From Caldithrix sp. (GTDB lineage Bacteria > KSB1 > UBA2214 > DYKH01), in assembly GCA_020722685.1 (NCBI GenBank), contig DYKH01000028.1, positions 1 through 48,036 of the forward strand: a DNA stretch of 48,036 nt, written 5' to 3'. This document shows, piece after piece, positions 8,333-17,081 of the stretch; within the stretch, counting starts at the first letter, position 1; each line of letters opens with the position of its first letter. A program made the translations under genes and the position numbers. Under the pieces are notes generated by a model, which saw only the letters and a program-made list of their open reading frames with translations, was not told where the DNA came from and did no database searches.

Positions 8333-9283
8333 CTAATTCTCTCTACGCAGAGCCGAATTCATATCCGCAGCATCGTGAAGGCTGCATTCACCGCTCAGAG
8401 CCTGGTCATATATTTGCTGCAAGGAGGGCTCGTACAGACCGAATTCCTTTATAGCCGCACCTGCCTGAAAGAGCGCGTTCAGTATGGGAATTCTCAGAGT
8501 CTCCACGCATTCCACCGTTATGGTGTTGCAATTGAGCACAACCTTTTCTGCGCCTGACTTGATTGCAATGGACCGGTGCTCCTCAGAGAGGTTGTCTACG
8601 GTAAGCCACATCTTCCGAGAATGGCTAAGCTCCTTGGAGAACTGCTCAATTTCTTTGGTGAACAGGTTTTTCCCCTTCGCCATGACGACGATTCTGTGCG
8701 CGAGGTGTTCGACCTCTCTGAGAATATGGGTTGACATTATCACTGATGCGCCGCGACCTGCAGCTTCGATTGTCTGTTCTCGGAAGCGTGCAAGGCCCTC
8801 GGCATCCAGATTGTTCGTGGGCTCGTCCAAAACATACACGTCAGCACAAGGTAGGAACACCACGGCAAGGGCCAATCTCTGTAGCATCCCGCCCGAAAGT
8901 TCTCCAACCTTCTTCCTTTCGAATCCATGAAATCCGAACCTGGATATGGACTCCACAACTCTTTCTGCAGAAATTTGCCTGATCCTGGCAAAAAAAGTGA
9001 GCACTTCTTTCGCGGTAATCTGACCCGGGAACTCGATTCGCTGCGGCAGATAGGATATCCTGTTCCGTAACCTGACCGATGACATATCGATCGTATCCGT
9101 CCCAATCCTTGCTTCTCCACCGTCCGAACCCATGATGCCGGCAAGTATCCGGAGCGCCGTGGACTTACCACTACCATTGGGGCCTACCAACGCGATGATT
9201 TCTCCAGCTTCACAGTCGAAGTGGAGGCCATCCAGAGCCCTGACAGGTCCAAATCTTTTCTGGAGGTTGTGTATCGTAATCAT
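8333..9283 (-). CDS. nosF: NosF ABC ATPase
   Basis: A 316-residue ATPase from ATG 9283, which overlaps the nosD stop as ATGA; the open frame reaches 9319 but the overlap start fits better. Motifs: Walker A GPNGSGKST, Q-loop SYLPQRIEF, signature LSGGMLQRL, Walker B VYVLDEPTN, switch His STHI. It powers NosY and, with NosD, forms the NosDFY machine for copper/sulfur centre assembly on NosZ. The order nosD-nosF-nosL-nosY, with nosL between the ATPase and the permease, differs from the common nosDFYL order. Confidence 0.94.
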   Translation of the reverse strand: MITIHNLQKRFGPVRALDGLHFDCEAGEIIALVGPNGSGKSTALRILAGIMGSDGGEARIGTDTIDMSSVRLRNRISYLPQRIEFPGQITAKEVLTFFARIRQISAERVVESISRFGFHGFERKKVGELSGGMLQRLALAVVFLPCADVYVLDEPTNNLDAEGLARFREQTIEAAGRGASVIMSTHILREVEHLAHRIVVMAKGKNLFTKEIEQFSKELSHSRKMWLTVDNLSEEHRSIAIKSGAEKVVLNCNTITVECVETLRIPILNALFQAGAAIKEFGLYEPSLQQIYDQALSGECSLHDAADMNSALRREN

Positions 9284-10731
9284 CGCGCGCCACGTCCTTT
9301 CTTCGCCATCAGGAGACAACCGCCGAACAGAACCATTGAAAGTAGGCCAACAACGGCACGTTCGGATCCTTGAGCGCTCCTCACACGGCTCTTGGCAATG
9401 GCTTCGGAAGGTGGTCCACCGATCATCACCGGCTTCATGAGAGGGAACTTATCTTCAGCGGTTACAGTGACCTCGATAATCGGGAAGGCTCTCTCTGCCA
9501 ACTCCAGAGCAGCCGTCAACGGGCTGAAAAGGAATAATCGAAGCTCCGGAATATCAGCCTCCAGAGCGTCGAAAATCCCTTCAAGTTTGTACAATTGGTC
9601 TCCGACGCCATCCCCGTCAAGATCATATCCCCGATAGTCGCTCCAATAGTTTCCTTTGCCGTCTTTATAAAACAGGTTGTTTCGGCCTGTCTGAGTGCCA
9701 CCCCGTAACCTCAAGAGGGAAAGGTTGTTGATGAAGTTGTTCTCGAAGATGGTGTTGTTCTCTGAGTTCTCGAGGATGACACTTGCCACGTCGTTGGATA
9801 TGACGAGGTTGTTGTGCACCTTGGACATGCCGGCTTGGTCGAAGTACAATCCTATGGTGTTGTCAAATACGAGATTGTCGAAACAGTCCGAATGCCTTAC
9901 ATCCTGCCATAAGACACCGTAGGCTCGGAATCCACGGTTATGAGCGAACACGTTCCCGGAAAATTTGAATCGCTTCGCATACATTACAGCGGCTCCGGCC
10001 ACATTGTCGATGAGCGTGTTGTATGAGAACGAGTTGTCGTCCGAATACATATAATGAAGCCCGTAGCGCGTCCTGTGGATCTTGTTGTAATCAATCGTGC
10101 AGAAATGTGAGAACGAAATATAAAAGCCGTCACGCGCATCGGCGATATCGTTGTGTTCGATCCTGTTGAAGGGTGAATCCCAGGTGTGGATTCCGTTGCC
10201 TCGGTCTTCTTCCGAGTCGTAGGTCCTTCCTCGAATGACGTTGTGCGTGATCACGCACTTCTCGGCCTGCTGCAAATACATCCCGTAGAGGTTGTCTTCC
10301 AATCGGTTCTCAGTTACAAGGCATTCTTTAGCTTTGAAGAGTTTGATGCCTGCATCGTCCTTGAGGAGATCCCTCCCTCCGCCTCGGATCAGGAATCCCT
10401 TAAGGGTCACGTTGTTGGCTTCCAACGTTACTGCGTTACCGAACTTCTCACCCTGGATCGTGGGTCGGTTGATCCCTTCCACAATGACGTTGTTCGTCTT
10501 GATATGGATATTGCCGTTGTACACACCAGGATACACGCGAACCGTGTCGCCCGGGGACGCTCTGTCGAGAGCCTCTTGAATAGACTCCAGGGTCGTTGCA
10601 TCAGCGGGATTGCCGACGGTAAGGACAGCGGCCTCCAGCGGCGAGACCAATATTGCCAGGGACACAATCACAGCCGCAGCGAGAATCTGTCGGTGAGCTT
10701 TTGAATAATGATATCCTGTGCGGATCTTCAT
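9280..10731 (-). CDS. nosD: NosD periplasmic copper-centre maturation protein
   Basis: A 483-residue protein with a signal peptide (to about residue 34, ending PLEA), then right-handed parallel beta-helix repeats (recurrent Asn-rich turns such as NVTLKGFLIRGGG, YGLHYMYSDDNSFSYNT, NTIGLYFDQAG) covering about residues 40-380. A C-terminal hydrophobic helix (VVGLLSMVLFGGCLLM) ends in basic residues and should anchor it in the membrane. NosD is the periplasmic part of NosDFY and is required for CuZ assembly. It is somewhat longer than many NosD proteins because of the anchor. Its stop overlaps the nosF start. Confidence 0.95.
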   Translation of the reverse strand: MKIRTGYHYSKAHRQILAAAVIVSLAILVSPLEAAVLTVGNPADATTLESIQEALDRASPGDTVRVYPGVYNGNIHIKTNNVIVEGINRPTIQGEKFGNAVTLEANNVTLKGFLIRGGGRDLLKDDAGIKLFKAKECLVTENRLEDNLYGMYLQQAEKCVITHNVIRGRTYDSEEDRGNGIHTWDSPFNRIEHNDIADARDGFYISFSHFCTIDYNKIHRTRYGLHYMYSDDNSFSYNTLIDNVAGAAVMYAKRFKFSGNVFAHNRGFRAYGVLWQDVRHSDCFDNLVFDNTIGLYFDQAGMSKVHNNLVISNDVASVILENSENNTIFENNFINNLSLLRLRGGTQTGRNNLFYKDGKGNYWSDYRGYDLDGDGVGDQLYKLEGIFDALEADIPELRLFLFSPLTAALELAERAFPIIEVTVTAEDKFPLMKPVMIGGPPSEAIAKSRVRSAQGSERAVVGLLSMVLFGGCLLMAKKGRGAR

Positions 10732-10749
10732 TCGCTTTCGCCTAGTGGG

Positions 10750-10778
10750 CCTTCTCCCGGCGGTCGGCCGGGAGAAGG
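10750..10778. promoter_or_regulatory. Perfect 12-bp hairpin upstream of nosD
   Basis: CCTTCTCCCGGC and its exact complement GCCGGGAGAAGG flank a five-base loop. It sits between the small exported protein gene and nosD. There is no T-run on either side, so it is more likely an RNA-processing or stability element, or a partial attenuator that lowers expression of the nosDFLY part relative to nosZ, than a full terminator. This role is inferred. Confidence 0.65.
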
Positions 10779-10807
10779 AGACAGAAGAAGGTTTCTTGGC
10801 GAGTGGA

Positions 10808-11212
10808 CTATTCCATCATGGATGCCCTTGTAATTTCAGCTCCAGCTTTGATGAGCCACTGCCATGACTGGTTGAGGTCAAGTACGAGGTCTTTCGTGAA
10901 TTTCTTCGCTTCAATCTGCTTCTTGCACTGGTCCAACAAGTCAGCACCTTTCTTAAACCACATCTTGGCGCCTGTCACTTCGCCTTTGAGGAGATCGCTG
11001 ACATCCGGGGGCATCCCTTTTTCCACTTTCTGGATAACCCCTTCGACAAGCTTTCTCGTCCCCTCTGCATTTGCCAAGCCTTCTTTGGCAAGTTTCTCCA
11101 AGTCTTCCATCTTTATGGCCTGTTGCTGAGCGCAGGCGGAGCCGACTGTCAGAGTGAAGATCAGCCCCACGATCAGGCCAAGAACAGCTGTTATCGTTAT
11201 AGCCTTTTTCAT
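10808..11212 (-). CDS. Small exported protein of the nos operon
   Basis: A 134-residue protein from ATG 11212, with GGAG six bases upstream; the longer open frame has no signal peptide and overlaps nosB. It begins MKKAITITAVLGLIVGLIF and continues to a likely signal peptidase site ending ACA. The mature part is helical and Lys-rich with one Cys (LLDQCKKQIEAKKF). No haem motif is present. I do not recognise the family. In several clade II clusters a c-type cytochrome gene stands here, so this protein may replace or accompany it. It could be a structural periplasmic factor for NosZ. Confidence 0.8.
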   Translation of the reverse strand: MKKAITITAVLGLIVGLIFTLTVGSACAQQQAIKMEDLEKLAKEGLANAEGTRKLVEGVIQKVEKGMPPDVSDLLKGEVTGAKMWFKKGADLLDQCKKQIEAKKFTKDLVLDLNQSWQWLIKAGAEITRASMME

Positions 11213-11225
11213 GTTGTGCTCCGTT

Positions 11226-11855
11226 TCAATCCCCCGTTGGGGTGCTGAGCCTCTCATGCCCCCGGCGAAAGGAAATGACATCCATGACCCAGGCCGCCAA
11301 TATAAGGAGGAACGCCATGACCAAGAGGTATGTTCCCCAGTAAAAGTCTGAATAGGTGGTGAACTGGGCCAACGTGTGCTCTCCGTAAATGCCTGGCATG
11401 AAAGGGTCAATTTTGATAGCAGCTGTTGGGTCCAGATGGTGTCCGAAGGAATAGAGATTGTAGACCAGCGCGATCACTCCTCCCACGGAAATGCACGCGA
11501 AGAGAATAACCACCGCAAGACTGGTCCACTTCCTCCGAAATAACGCGGCTGCAACACAAGCAATCGCCGCTATCACGAGTACGACAGGCAGAACCTTGAA
11601 AATCGGCATGGTTTCCCTTGAAATTTCCCTCATCCCTATGAAATGGTTCAGGACGTTGACCTCCTTGAGACCGCCGTCCAACTGAGCAATATCTTCCGGG
11701 TCGCCAGGATGGCTTGCCCAGACCGACATCCCGATCCCCTTGGGAAAGTTGTTGGAATCGAGATACATGTACCACATGGGATAACGCATGCTGACTATAA
11801 TGAGTGCTGCCGCCGCAATCAGAACCACGAACCTTGCAACAGCCACTAGTTTCAT
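11226..11855 (-). CDS. nosB: NosB-like membrane protein of clade II nos clusters
   Basis: A 209-residue protein with four hydrophobic helices: one at the N-terminus (about 8-26), two in the middle (about 88-106 and 112-135) and one near the C-terminus (about 170-190). The periplasmic loop carries VNVLNHFIGMREI. A membrane protein of this size directly after nosZ is the hallmark of clade II clusters (NosB); its biochemical role is not established. ATG at 11855 has GGAGG upstream, 18 bases after the nosZ stop. The identification rests on position, topology and the NHFIGM segment. Confidence 0.82.
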   Translation of the reverse strand: MKLVAVARFVVLIAAAALIIVSMRYPMWYMYLDSNNFPKGIGMSVWASHPGDPEDIAQLDGGLKEVNVLNHFIGMREISRETMPIFKVLPVVLVIAAIACVAAALFRRKWTSLAVVILFACISVGGVIALVYNLYSFGHHLDPTAAIKIDPFMPGIYGEHTLAQFTTYSDFYWGTYLLVMAFLLILAAWVMDVISFRRGHERLSTPTGD

Positions 11856-11873
11856 GATCGCCTCCGCATCCCT

Positions 11874-13775
11874 TTATTTCTTGGGATTCACGATGAGGTA
11901 GCCCTGCATTTCCTGATGGAGGGCCGAACAAAAGTTTGTGCAGTAGTAAGGCCACACACCGGGCTTGTTTGCGATGAACTCAAAGGTGAGCGTTTCGCCG
12001 GGTGAGGGTACGCCGTTGACATCGTAGCCACAAAGCCCGAAACCGTGAAGCTCATCCCGCATCTCTTCGATGTTGGTGATGTACATGATCACCTTGTCGC
12101 CTTGGTTGCAGCGAACAACATTCGGCATGAGCGAGGACCTGATCTGCGTCATCCGCACCTTTACGGTATCCCCCTCGCGCACGACTTTGGCATCCTTCGG
12201 GTCCCAGACCGCGTTCGGGTTCTTGTTGTCCGCCTTGGTATACACTTCTATTACGTTCTTGATCTTGTCCGCCTTGATGATTTGAGCGTAATGGGGCTCC
12301 GGCTCAGGAAACGCTTGGTAAATAAGTTTCATCTTTGGACCACTGATGTCGATAAGCTGACAGCTCTCTGGCTGGTCCGGCCCGACCGGAAGGTGGGTGC
12401 CTTTGGAGAGCTTGTTGAGCGAAATCACCCACTTGCCCTTGGGAGAAACCGTGTCGCCTTCGCAGGAAGCGATGTGCCCTATGTTGTACTGGATAGGAAT
12501 CTTGTCCACCATCTTCCATTCACGGCCGCCTCCGCCCCACTGCCACTTGGCGATTGCGCTTTCGACGAAGAGGGAGGTGTATGCGAATCCTTTGTCGTCA
12601 AACACCGTGTGGAGGGGTCCGAGACCTACCGGAACATCAGCCTCACTAACTGCCTCAAACTTCACTACCGGAATTCCCATGTCCTCTCCGGCGAAGTTCT
12701 TCTCTTTGATTGCCTTCTGAAGTTTTTCAAAACTGAAGATAGACACCGTGGGCGAGAGTTTGCCGTTCCCAACAAACCACTTGCCGTCGGGCGTGACGTC
12801 CACTCCGTGGGGAGACTTTGCACAGGGTACGGCGAACACGTAACCGGGGGTCTTGATCGGATCAAAAACCTTGGCGCCGTCAATCTCCGTGAAATTTCCC
12901 TTCTTGACTTCGGCTTCTATTCCCTTCCAGTGTACGGCTATGATATAATCTTTGTCTCGTTGCGCTGCAGTGACCTCGAGAGGTCTGCCGTCAATGAACT
13001 CGGCTTCGGTATTGTAGGTCGTCACAAACCACCAGTCACCTGAAACGAGCTTGCCGGCATCAGCAACGTCGTAATTCCAGGGCGGCATCAGGATTTGCCA
13101 GCCAAGGCTCATGGTGCCGTCCTTGGGATCCACAGCGATAGCCGTGATAACTCCCTTGTATTTTCCCTTGTAGTCCTTCACGTCGGCCACGGTTCCCTTG
13201 GGAATGGGGATCGAGAACCGGGTGGCACTGAAGAGGTATTCAGTGTTCCAGGTAAGATAGATCGAAGCATGGTTCCCCGCGGAGTTGGGGATGGGACCGA
13301 ATATCTGCTTGGTCTTGAAATCCCTCAAATCGATGCGGGCGACTCGCGAATGGGCATTATCGTTTATGAACAACCATCGTCCGTCATACTCGCCTTTGGT
13401 CTCGGAAAGGCCAGGGTGATGAGTGTCGCCCCAGGTGAACTCACCCATCATCTTTTTTGACTCGACGTCATAGCCGTACCCGATTGCAGAGTAGGGGCTG
13501 AAGACGGGGATCGTTCGAATGTGGCGCATGGAAGGCACACCGAAGACATACACCTGACCGCTGTGGCCTCCGGAGAAAAATCCGTAGTATTCATCTACGT
13601 CTCCAGGTGGCACATATGTTTTCAGGGCATTCCCCGCTATGTCGGCTTTGGCCGGAACTCCTGCCTTCACTCTCCCTCGACGTTGCTGGGCGCTTGTGGG
13701 ATCGCTCGTCAGGCCGATCATGGCCAGCGCGGCAAACCCAAGGCCCACCAATAGTAACATTTTCCTCCACTTCAT
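11874..13775 (-). CDS. nosZ: Nitrous oxide reductase NosZ, clade II
   Basis: A 633-residue enzyme from ATG 13775 (GGAGG seven bases upstream); the open frame extends 53 codons further but those lack a signal. It reduces N2O to N2 in the periplasm. The signal peptide MKWRKMLLLVGLGFAALAM is a Sec type without a twin-Arg motif, as in clade II NosZ. The N-terminal beta-propeller shows CuZ ligand regions: GGHSG near residue 71, DTHHPGLSE near 117-125 and NDNAHSR near 138-144. The C-terminal cupredoxin domain has the CuA motif CTNFCSALHQEM (C612, C616, H620, M623) plus ELHGFGL for the first His. All key residues are present, so it should be active. Confidence 0.98.
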   Translation of the reverse strand: MKWRKMLLLVGLGFAALAMIGLTSDPTSAQQRRGRVKAGVPAKADIAGNALKTYVPPGDVDEYYGFFSGGHSGQVYVFGVPSMRHIRTIPVFSPYSAIGYGYDVESKKMMGEFTWGDTHHPGLSETKGEYDGRWLFINDNAHSRVARIDLRDFKTKQIFGPIPNSAGNHASIYLTWNTEYLFSATRFSIPIPKGTVADVKDYKGKYKGVITAIAVDPKDGTMSLGWQILMPPWNYDVADAGKLVSGDWWFVTTYNTEAEFIDGRPLEVTAAQRDKDYIIAVHWKGIEAEVKKGNFTEIDGAKVFDPIKTPGYVFAVPCAKSPHGVDVTPDGKWFVGNGKLSPTVSIFSFEKLQKAIKEKNFAGEDMGIPVVKFEAVSEADVPVGLGPLHTVFDDKGFAYTSLFVESAIAKWQWGGGGREWKMVDKIPIQYNIGHIASCEGDTVSPKGKWVISLNKLSKGTHLPVGPDQPESCQLIDISGPKMKLIYQAFPEPEPHYAQIIKADKIKNVIEVYTKADNKNPNAVWDPKDAKVVREGDTVKVRMTQIRSSLMPNVVRCNQGDKVIMYITNIEEMRDELHGFGLCGYDVNGVPSPGETLTFEFIANKPGVWPYYCTNFCSALHQEMQGYLIVNPKK

Positions 13776-13996
13776 TTGGTCTACCTCCAGAGTTTCATGT
13801 TGCACATCATCCCCTCCCAGGTCGAACCCTTCAAACTCCCTGCCAAAGTGTCCGAAGATCCGGCTTGGGTGGACTCCCAAAAAAGCTCTACGTTGAAACC
13901 TTGCAGAATGATTCTTCTGTCTTCCTCCTTTCATGATAATGGGGAGAACCGCACCCCGCCTTACCCACCAGTGAGATGCCCTCCTCCGAGTTTTCG

Positions 13997-15202
13997 TTAC
14001 TTTTTCATTTCCTCAGGGGCCTTATCAAAGGCTTCCTTCAACAGGGTCGTCGCCTGTCGCTTTTCTTCGTCGGTCAAGCGATACTGGGGAGTGGCGAGAA
14101 TCACGCCCATAGTCCCTTTCGGTTCAAAGAGGAATTTTTCAACTTCCATATGGTGCTTCTTCGGAATATTCTTGACTGCCAAGGCCAAATCAGGGCCAAT
14201 ATTGGTGGGTGATTCGACTTCCAGGCTTGATATGCTGTGGCAGATGAAGCACCGTTTCTTGACGAAGAAGGACCCCGAGCCTCTGAGCATCGCTTCTTCT
14301 TTGGCCAGTTCTTCCGGTGATCGCTCCGGAATGGCTTTGACGTGGGGCAGGTAGTGTGTTGCAAGTTTCTTCTTTTTCCAACTCAGTGTCAAAAGGGTCA
14401 AAGACTGGAGATCCTGAGTCGAAAACTGGAATTCGGGCATAATTGACGTAGGGACCACTGTCTTCGGGTTCTTGTAATGGGCCATGTGCCAGTTGAAGAT
14501 GGTGGGAGAGCTGACAGCCCTAGAGGAGAAGTCGTACTCCTCTCTCCCCTTGTCGCCTTCGTTCGTCAGGTCTGGCCCAATACTCCCGCCCGATCCGCTG
14601 ATTACGTGGCAGGCTTTGCACCCTTTCTTCTTCACGAGTTCTTTGGCATGGTCGATGAACTCCATACCGGCCACTTTTTCTTCGTACCGGTGGCAATAGT
14701 TACACTTCATCTGAATGAAACCGCTGGTGTCCTTGAGGAGGTAACTCTCAGCCAGTTGAAGGTCAGGTCGCGGATCCTCCCAATGTTCCACCCAGCCGTG
14801 AGCCTCCTTCATGTCCGTTGCATAACCTTGCCCTCCATGACAGAACGTGCACCCGAACTTATTGATGGGATGTTTCTGCATCAGTTCGGGGCGCGAGTGG
14901 CTCGAATACGGTATGTATTGGTCTTCAAGTCCCTTCCACGTCACTCCCATGTGACAGGTAACGCATCTATCCGTAGTCTCAAGGTCAGGGATCCAGATTT
15001 GGAGAATCCCTGTCTCCACCTCGGCGGCTTTCTGCGGCCCGAATTTCTCCGCCATGATGCTCTTGAATTTCGCCTGATGGCCCCTCCAGTCTTGGGTAAA
15101 ATCAGTGCGGATCACTAGAGTCAGCAGCACTGCGAGCGCCACAACCAGTATCAAGACAATCAACTGAAGCTTTCGGGAAGAATGAACAGGCAGTTCTCTC
15201 AT
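13997..15202 (-). CDS. Membrane-anchored five-haem cytochrome c
   Basis: A 401-residue protein with an N-terminal membrane anchor (about residues 12-31) and five CXXCH haem sites: CVTCH 80-84, CTFCH 118-122, CNYCH 167-171, CKACH 195-199 and CFICH 318-322. The region around site 4 (GCKACHVISGSGGSIGPDL) and that around site 5 (RCFICHSISS...IGPDL) look like class I cytochrome modules. It follows cytochrome b by 11 bases and precedes nosZ by 221 bases. It is the likely cytochrome c subunit of the bc-like complex and electron donor to the CuA of NosZ. The 221-bp gap to nosZ has no gene that I can support. Confidence 0.92.
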   Translation of the reverse strand: MRELPVHSSRKLQLIVLILVVALAVLLTLVIRTDFTQDWRGHQAKFKSIMAEKFGPQKAAEVETGILQIWIPDLETTDRCVTCHMGVTWKGLEDQYIPYSSHSRPELMQKHPINKFGCTFCHGGQGYATDMKEAHGWVEHWEDPRPDLQLAESYLLKDTSGFIQMKCNYCHRYEEKVAGMEFIDHAKELVKKKGCKACHVISGSGGSIGPDLTNEGDKGREEYDFSSRAVSSPTIFNWHMAHYKNPKTVVPTSIMPEFQFSTQDLQSLTLLTLSWKKKKLATHYLPHVKAIPERSPEELAKEEAMLRGSGSFFVKKRCFICHSISSLEVESPTNIGPDLALAVKNIPKKHHMEVEKFLFEPKGTMGVILATPQYRLTDEEKRQATTLLKEAFDKAPEEMKK

Positions 15203-15213
15203 GGTTCCTCATT

Positions 15214-16530
15214 TCAGTACAGTTCGGGCACCTGCGGCCAAGGTTCACCGAACCAGTAGAGGTTCCAGAATGGTCCCCTGAGGTAAGCAGCCACTATGAT
15301 GAGCACGAGGACAATGATAACGCCTATGGTAAAAAGCACGTTTTGCAGCCATCGTGACCGGTGGAACCACACGCCGATGGCTGCGTCAGGACTCCTGTCC
15401 AAGAAAGGCCAGATTGCGAGTACGGCGAGCGCGATCGTCGGGATGAGGATTCCTCCGATAAAGCCTCCGTTAATTACGTAGGTGCCGACTTTGAGGGTAG
15501 TGTCCGCAATGAGTTCTTGCAGCCAAAGGAAATACCATGGGGCTTTCGCAGGATTCGGCGGAGCCAACGGGTTGGCGGGGGCCTCCAGCGGGGCCGTGAC
15601 GTACAGAGAAACACCCAGGATCACCACGTGGGTCAGCAGGATTACAATAAGCAGCCGCGTGGTCAGCTCAGGAATAGATCGAGCGAGGAGAGAGTCCGGT
15701 AAGGCACTACTCTTCACTGAGAGCGTTGTCCCTTCCTTGATGCCAAGCAAGGTGTAGGTCTTGGTAGGGCTTGGTGTCAATTCTTCTCGCTGAGTATTCT
15801 GGAGTAGAGTCAAGCTATCGGTCACAGCCAGCCCACCGTCTCTTCTCAGGCGCCACATATGATAAGCGCCGACGATGACGAGGAGAATCGGCAGAGCCAC
15901 ACAGTGGAGAATGTAGAATCGTATGAGGGTATTTTGGCCTATTTCCGTCCCTCCAATGAGGAGCTCGCGCATTTTTTCGCCCACGAAGGGAGCGCTCTTC
16001 GCCACGTTGGCCCCGATGACAAGAGCCCAGTACGCCAATTGGTCCCAGGGAAGGAGATACCCTGTATATGACAATGCCAACGTCAGTACGAAGAGAACCA
16101 GCCCTATGAGCCAATTGACTTCTCTTCTACTTCCCTGTTCCCGCGGGCCGCGGTACGCCTTGGTGTACCAAATCCTGATCATATGCACAAACGCAAGAGC
16201 CACCATGCCGTGAGCGGCCATTCGATGCATTGATCGAAGGATGGATCCGTAGCTGACCACAAACTCAATGGCTTTCATGCTCTGGTACGCTCTTTCGACC
16301 GATGGAACGTACAGGAACATGAGGATCACCCCGGTGATAGTCAGGATTGCGAACAAGACCCAGGTGATGGTCCCCAACCAGAAGGTCGTGGCAAAGCTCA
16401 GGCTCTTCTTCGTCACGTAAGCAGGGAAAACGTGGAACAGGAAATTCCTGACAACTGAATCCGACGCCTCACGGGCTGACTGCGGAGAATATGACCAGAA
16501 GAGACGACGGCTCCTTTGGAACACTTCCAT
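15214..16530 (-). CDS. Cytochrome b of a quinol oxidoreductase (bc-like complex)
   Basis: A 438-residue membrane protein from ATG 16530 with GGAAGG upstream. Haem-ligand His pairs appear in SMHRMAAHGMVALAFVHMIR and in FYILHCVALP with GAYHMWRLRRDGG. The helix C motif LPWDQLAYW is present, and the usual PEWY motif of the quinol site is replaced by APWYFLWLQEL, an Ala in place of Glu-Pro context, as in some divergent bc complexes. The second half (from about residue 290) contains the subunit IV-like helices, so the gene is a full-length b rather than a split b6. It takes electrons from quinol and passes them on via the Rieske protein. Confidence 0.94.
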   Translation of the reverse strand: MEVFQRSRRLFWSYSPQSAREASDSVVRNFLFHVFPAYVTKKSLSFATTFWLGTITWVLFAILTITGVILMFLYVPSVERAYQSMKAIEFVVSYGSILRSMHRMAAHGMVALAFVHMIRIWYTKAYRGPREQGSRREVNWLIGLVLFVLTLALSYTGYLLPWDQLAYWALVIGANVAKSAPFVGEKMRELLIGGTEIGQNTLIRFYILHCVALPILLVIVGAYHMWRLRRDGGLAVTDSLTLLQNTQREELTPSPTKTYTLLGIKEGTTLSVKSSALPDSLLARSIPELTTRLLIVILLTHVVILGVSLYVTAPLEAPANPLAPPNPAKAPWYFLWLQELIADTTLKVGTYVINGGFIGGILIPTIALAVLAIWPFLDRSPDAAIGVWFHRSRWLQNVLFTIGVIIVLVLIIVAAYLRGPFWNLYWFGEPWPQVPELY

Positions 16531-16532
16531 GG

Positions 16533-17081
16533 TCAAACCTTCCTGACGTTGGTGTGTCGAGAGTTCATTACGAGGAGAGCCTGTTGCCTATCCACGACCC
16601 GGCTTGTGTCCACAACGAGCTGGCCGTCATCAGGAGAAATTGATACGGCGAACCAAGGCAACGGCTCAGGCGCGGGTCCTTTGACCACATCTCCATCAAT
16701 GGTGAACTGGCTCCCATGACATGCGCAGGAGAACCCTATGGCAGACTTGTCTTTTTTTCCGCTCTTGCTTTCTTCGCTCTCCGTGTGTTGAACAATGCAG
16801 CCCAAGTGCGTGCAGACGGCAGATATGGCGTGAATCTTGGTCTTCCCCCCAGAACTGTGTTTACAGACAAAAGTCTTGGCGTCCTTGAAAAGGGTCACGC
16901 CTTCTGGAATGAAATCGAGCGTCCCAATCTTGACTTTCTTGGACGGTTCATACAAAACGTTCGGAATCAGCGAGCGAACTACCGCAAAAACGCTGCCTCC
17001 AGCTACCAGTCCACCGATCCAGATTGAAAGCCTGGCAAGAAATGAGCGCCTACTGGATCCCTGATTATCCGAGTTGTTCAA
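16533..17081 (-). CDS. Rieske iron-sulfur protein
   Basis: A 182-residue protein with the two [2Fe-2S] ligand boxes CTHLGC and CACHGSQF. N-terminus SSRRSFLARLSIWIGGLVAGG is a twin-Arg signal-anchor, as usual for Rieske subunits. It starts with TTG at 17081, with AGGAGGG six bases upstream, and overlaps the stop of the flavoprotein gene by four bases. The insertion between the boxes (TESEESKSGKKDKSAIGFS) is long and Lys-rich. It is the high-potential Fe-S subunit of the complex formed with the neighbouring cytochrome b and five-haem cytochrome. Confidence 0.96.
   Translation of the reverse strand: MNNSDNQGSSRRSFLARLSIWIGGLVAGGSVFAVVRSLIPNVLYEPSKKVKIGTLDFIPEGVTLFKDAKTFVCKHSSGGKTKIHAISAVCTHLGCIVQHTESEESKSGKKDKSAIGFSCACHGSQFTIDGDVVKGPAPEPLPWFAVSISPDDGQLVVDTSRVVDRQQALLVMNSRHTNVRKV

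Noticed and set aside
12045..13043. A 332-codon plus-strand frame inside nosZ
   Set aside because: It is antisense to the well-conserved nosZ and shows no domain of its own.
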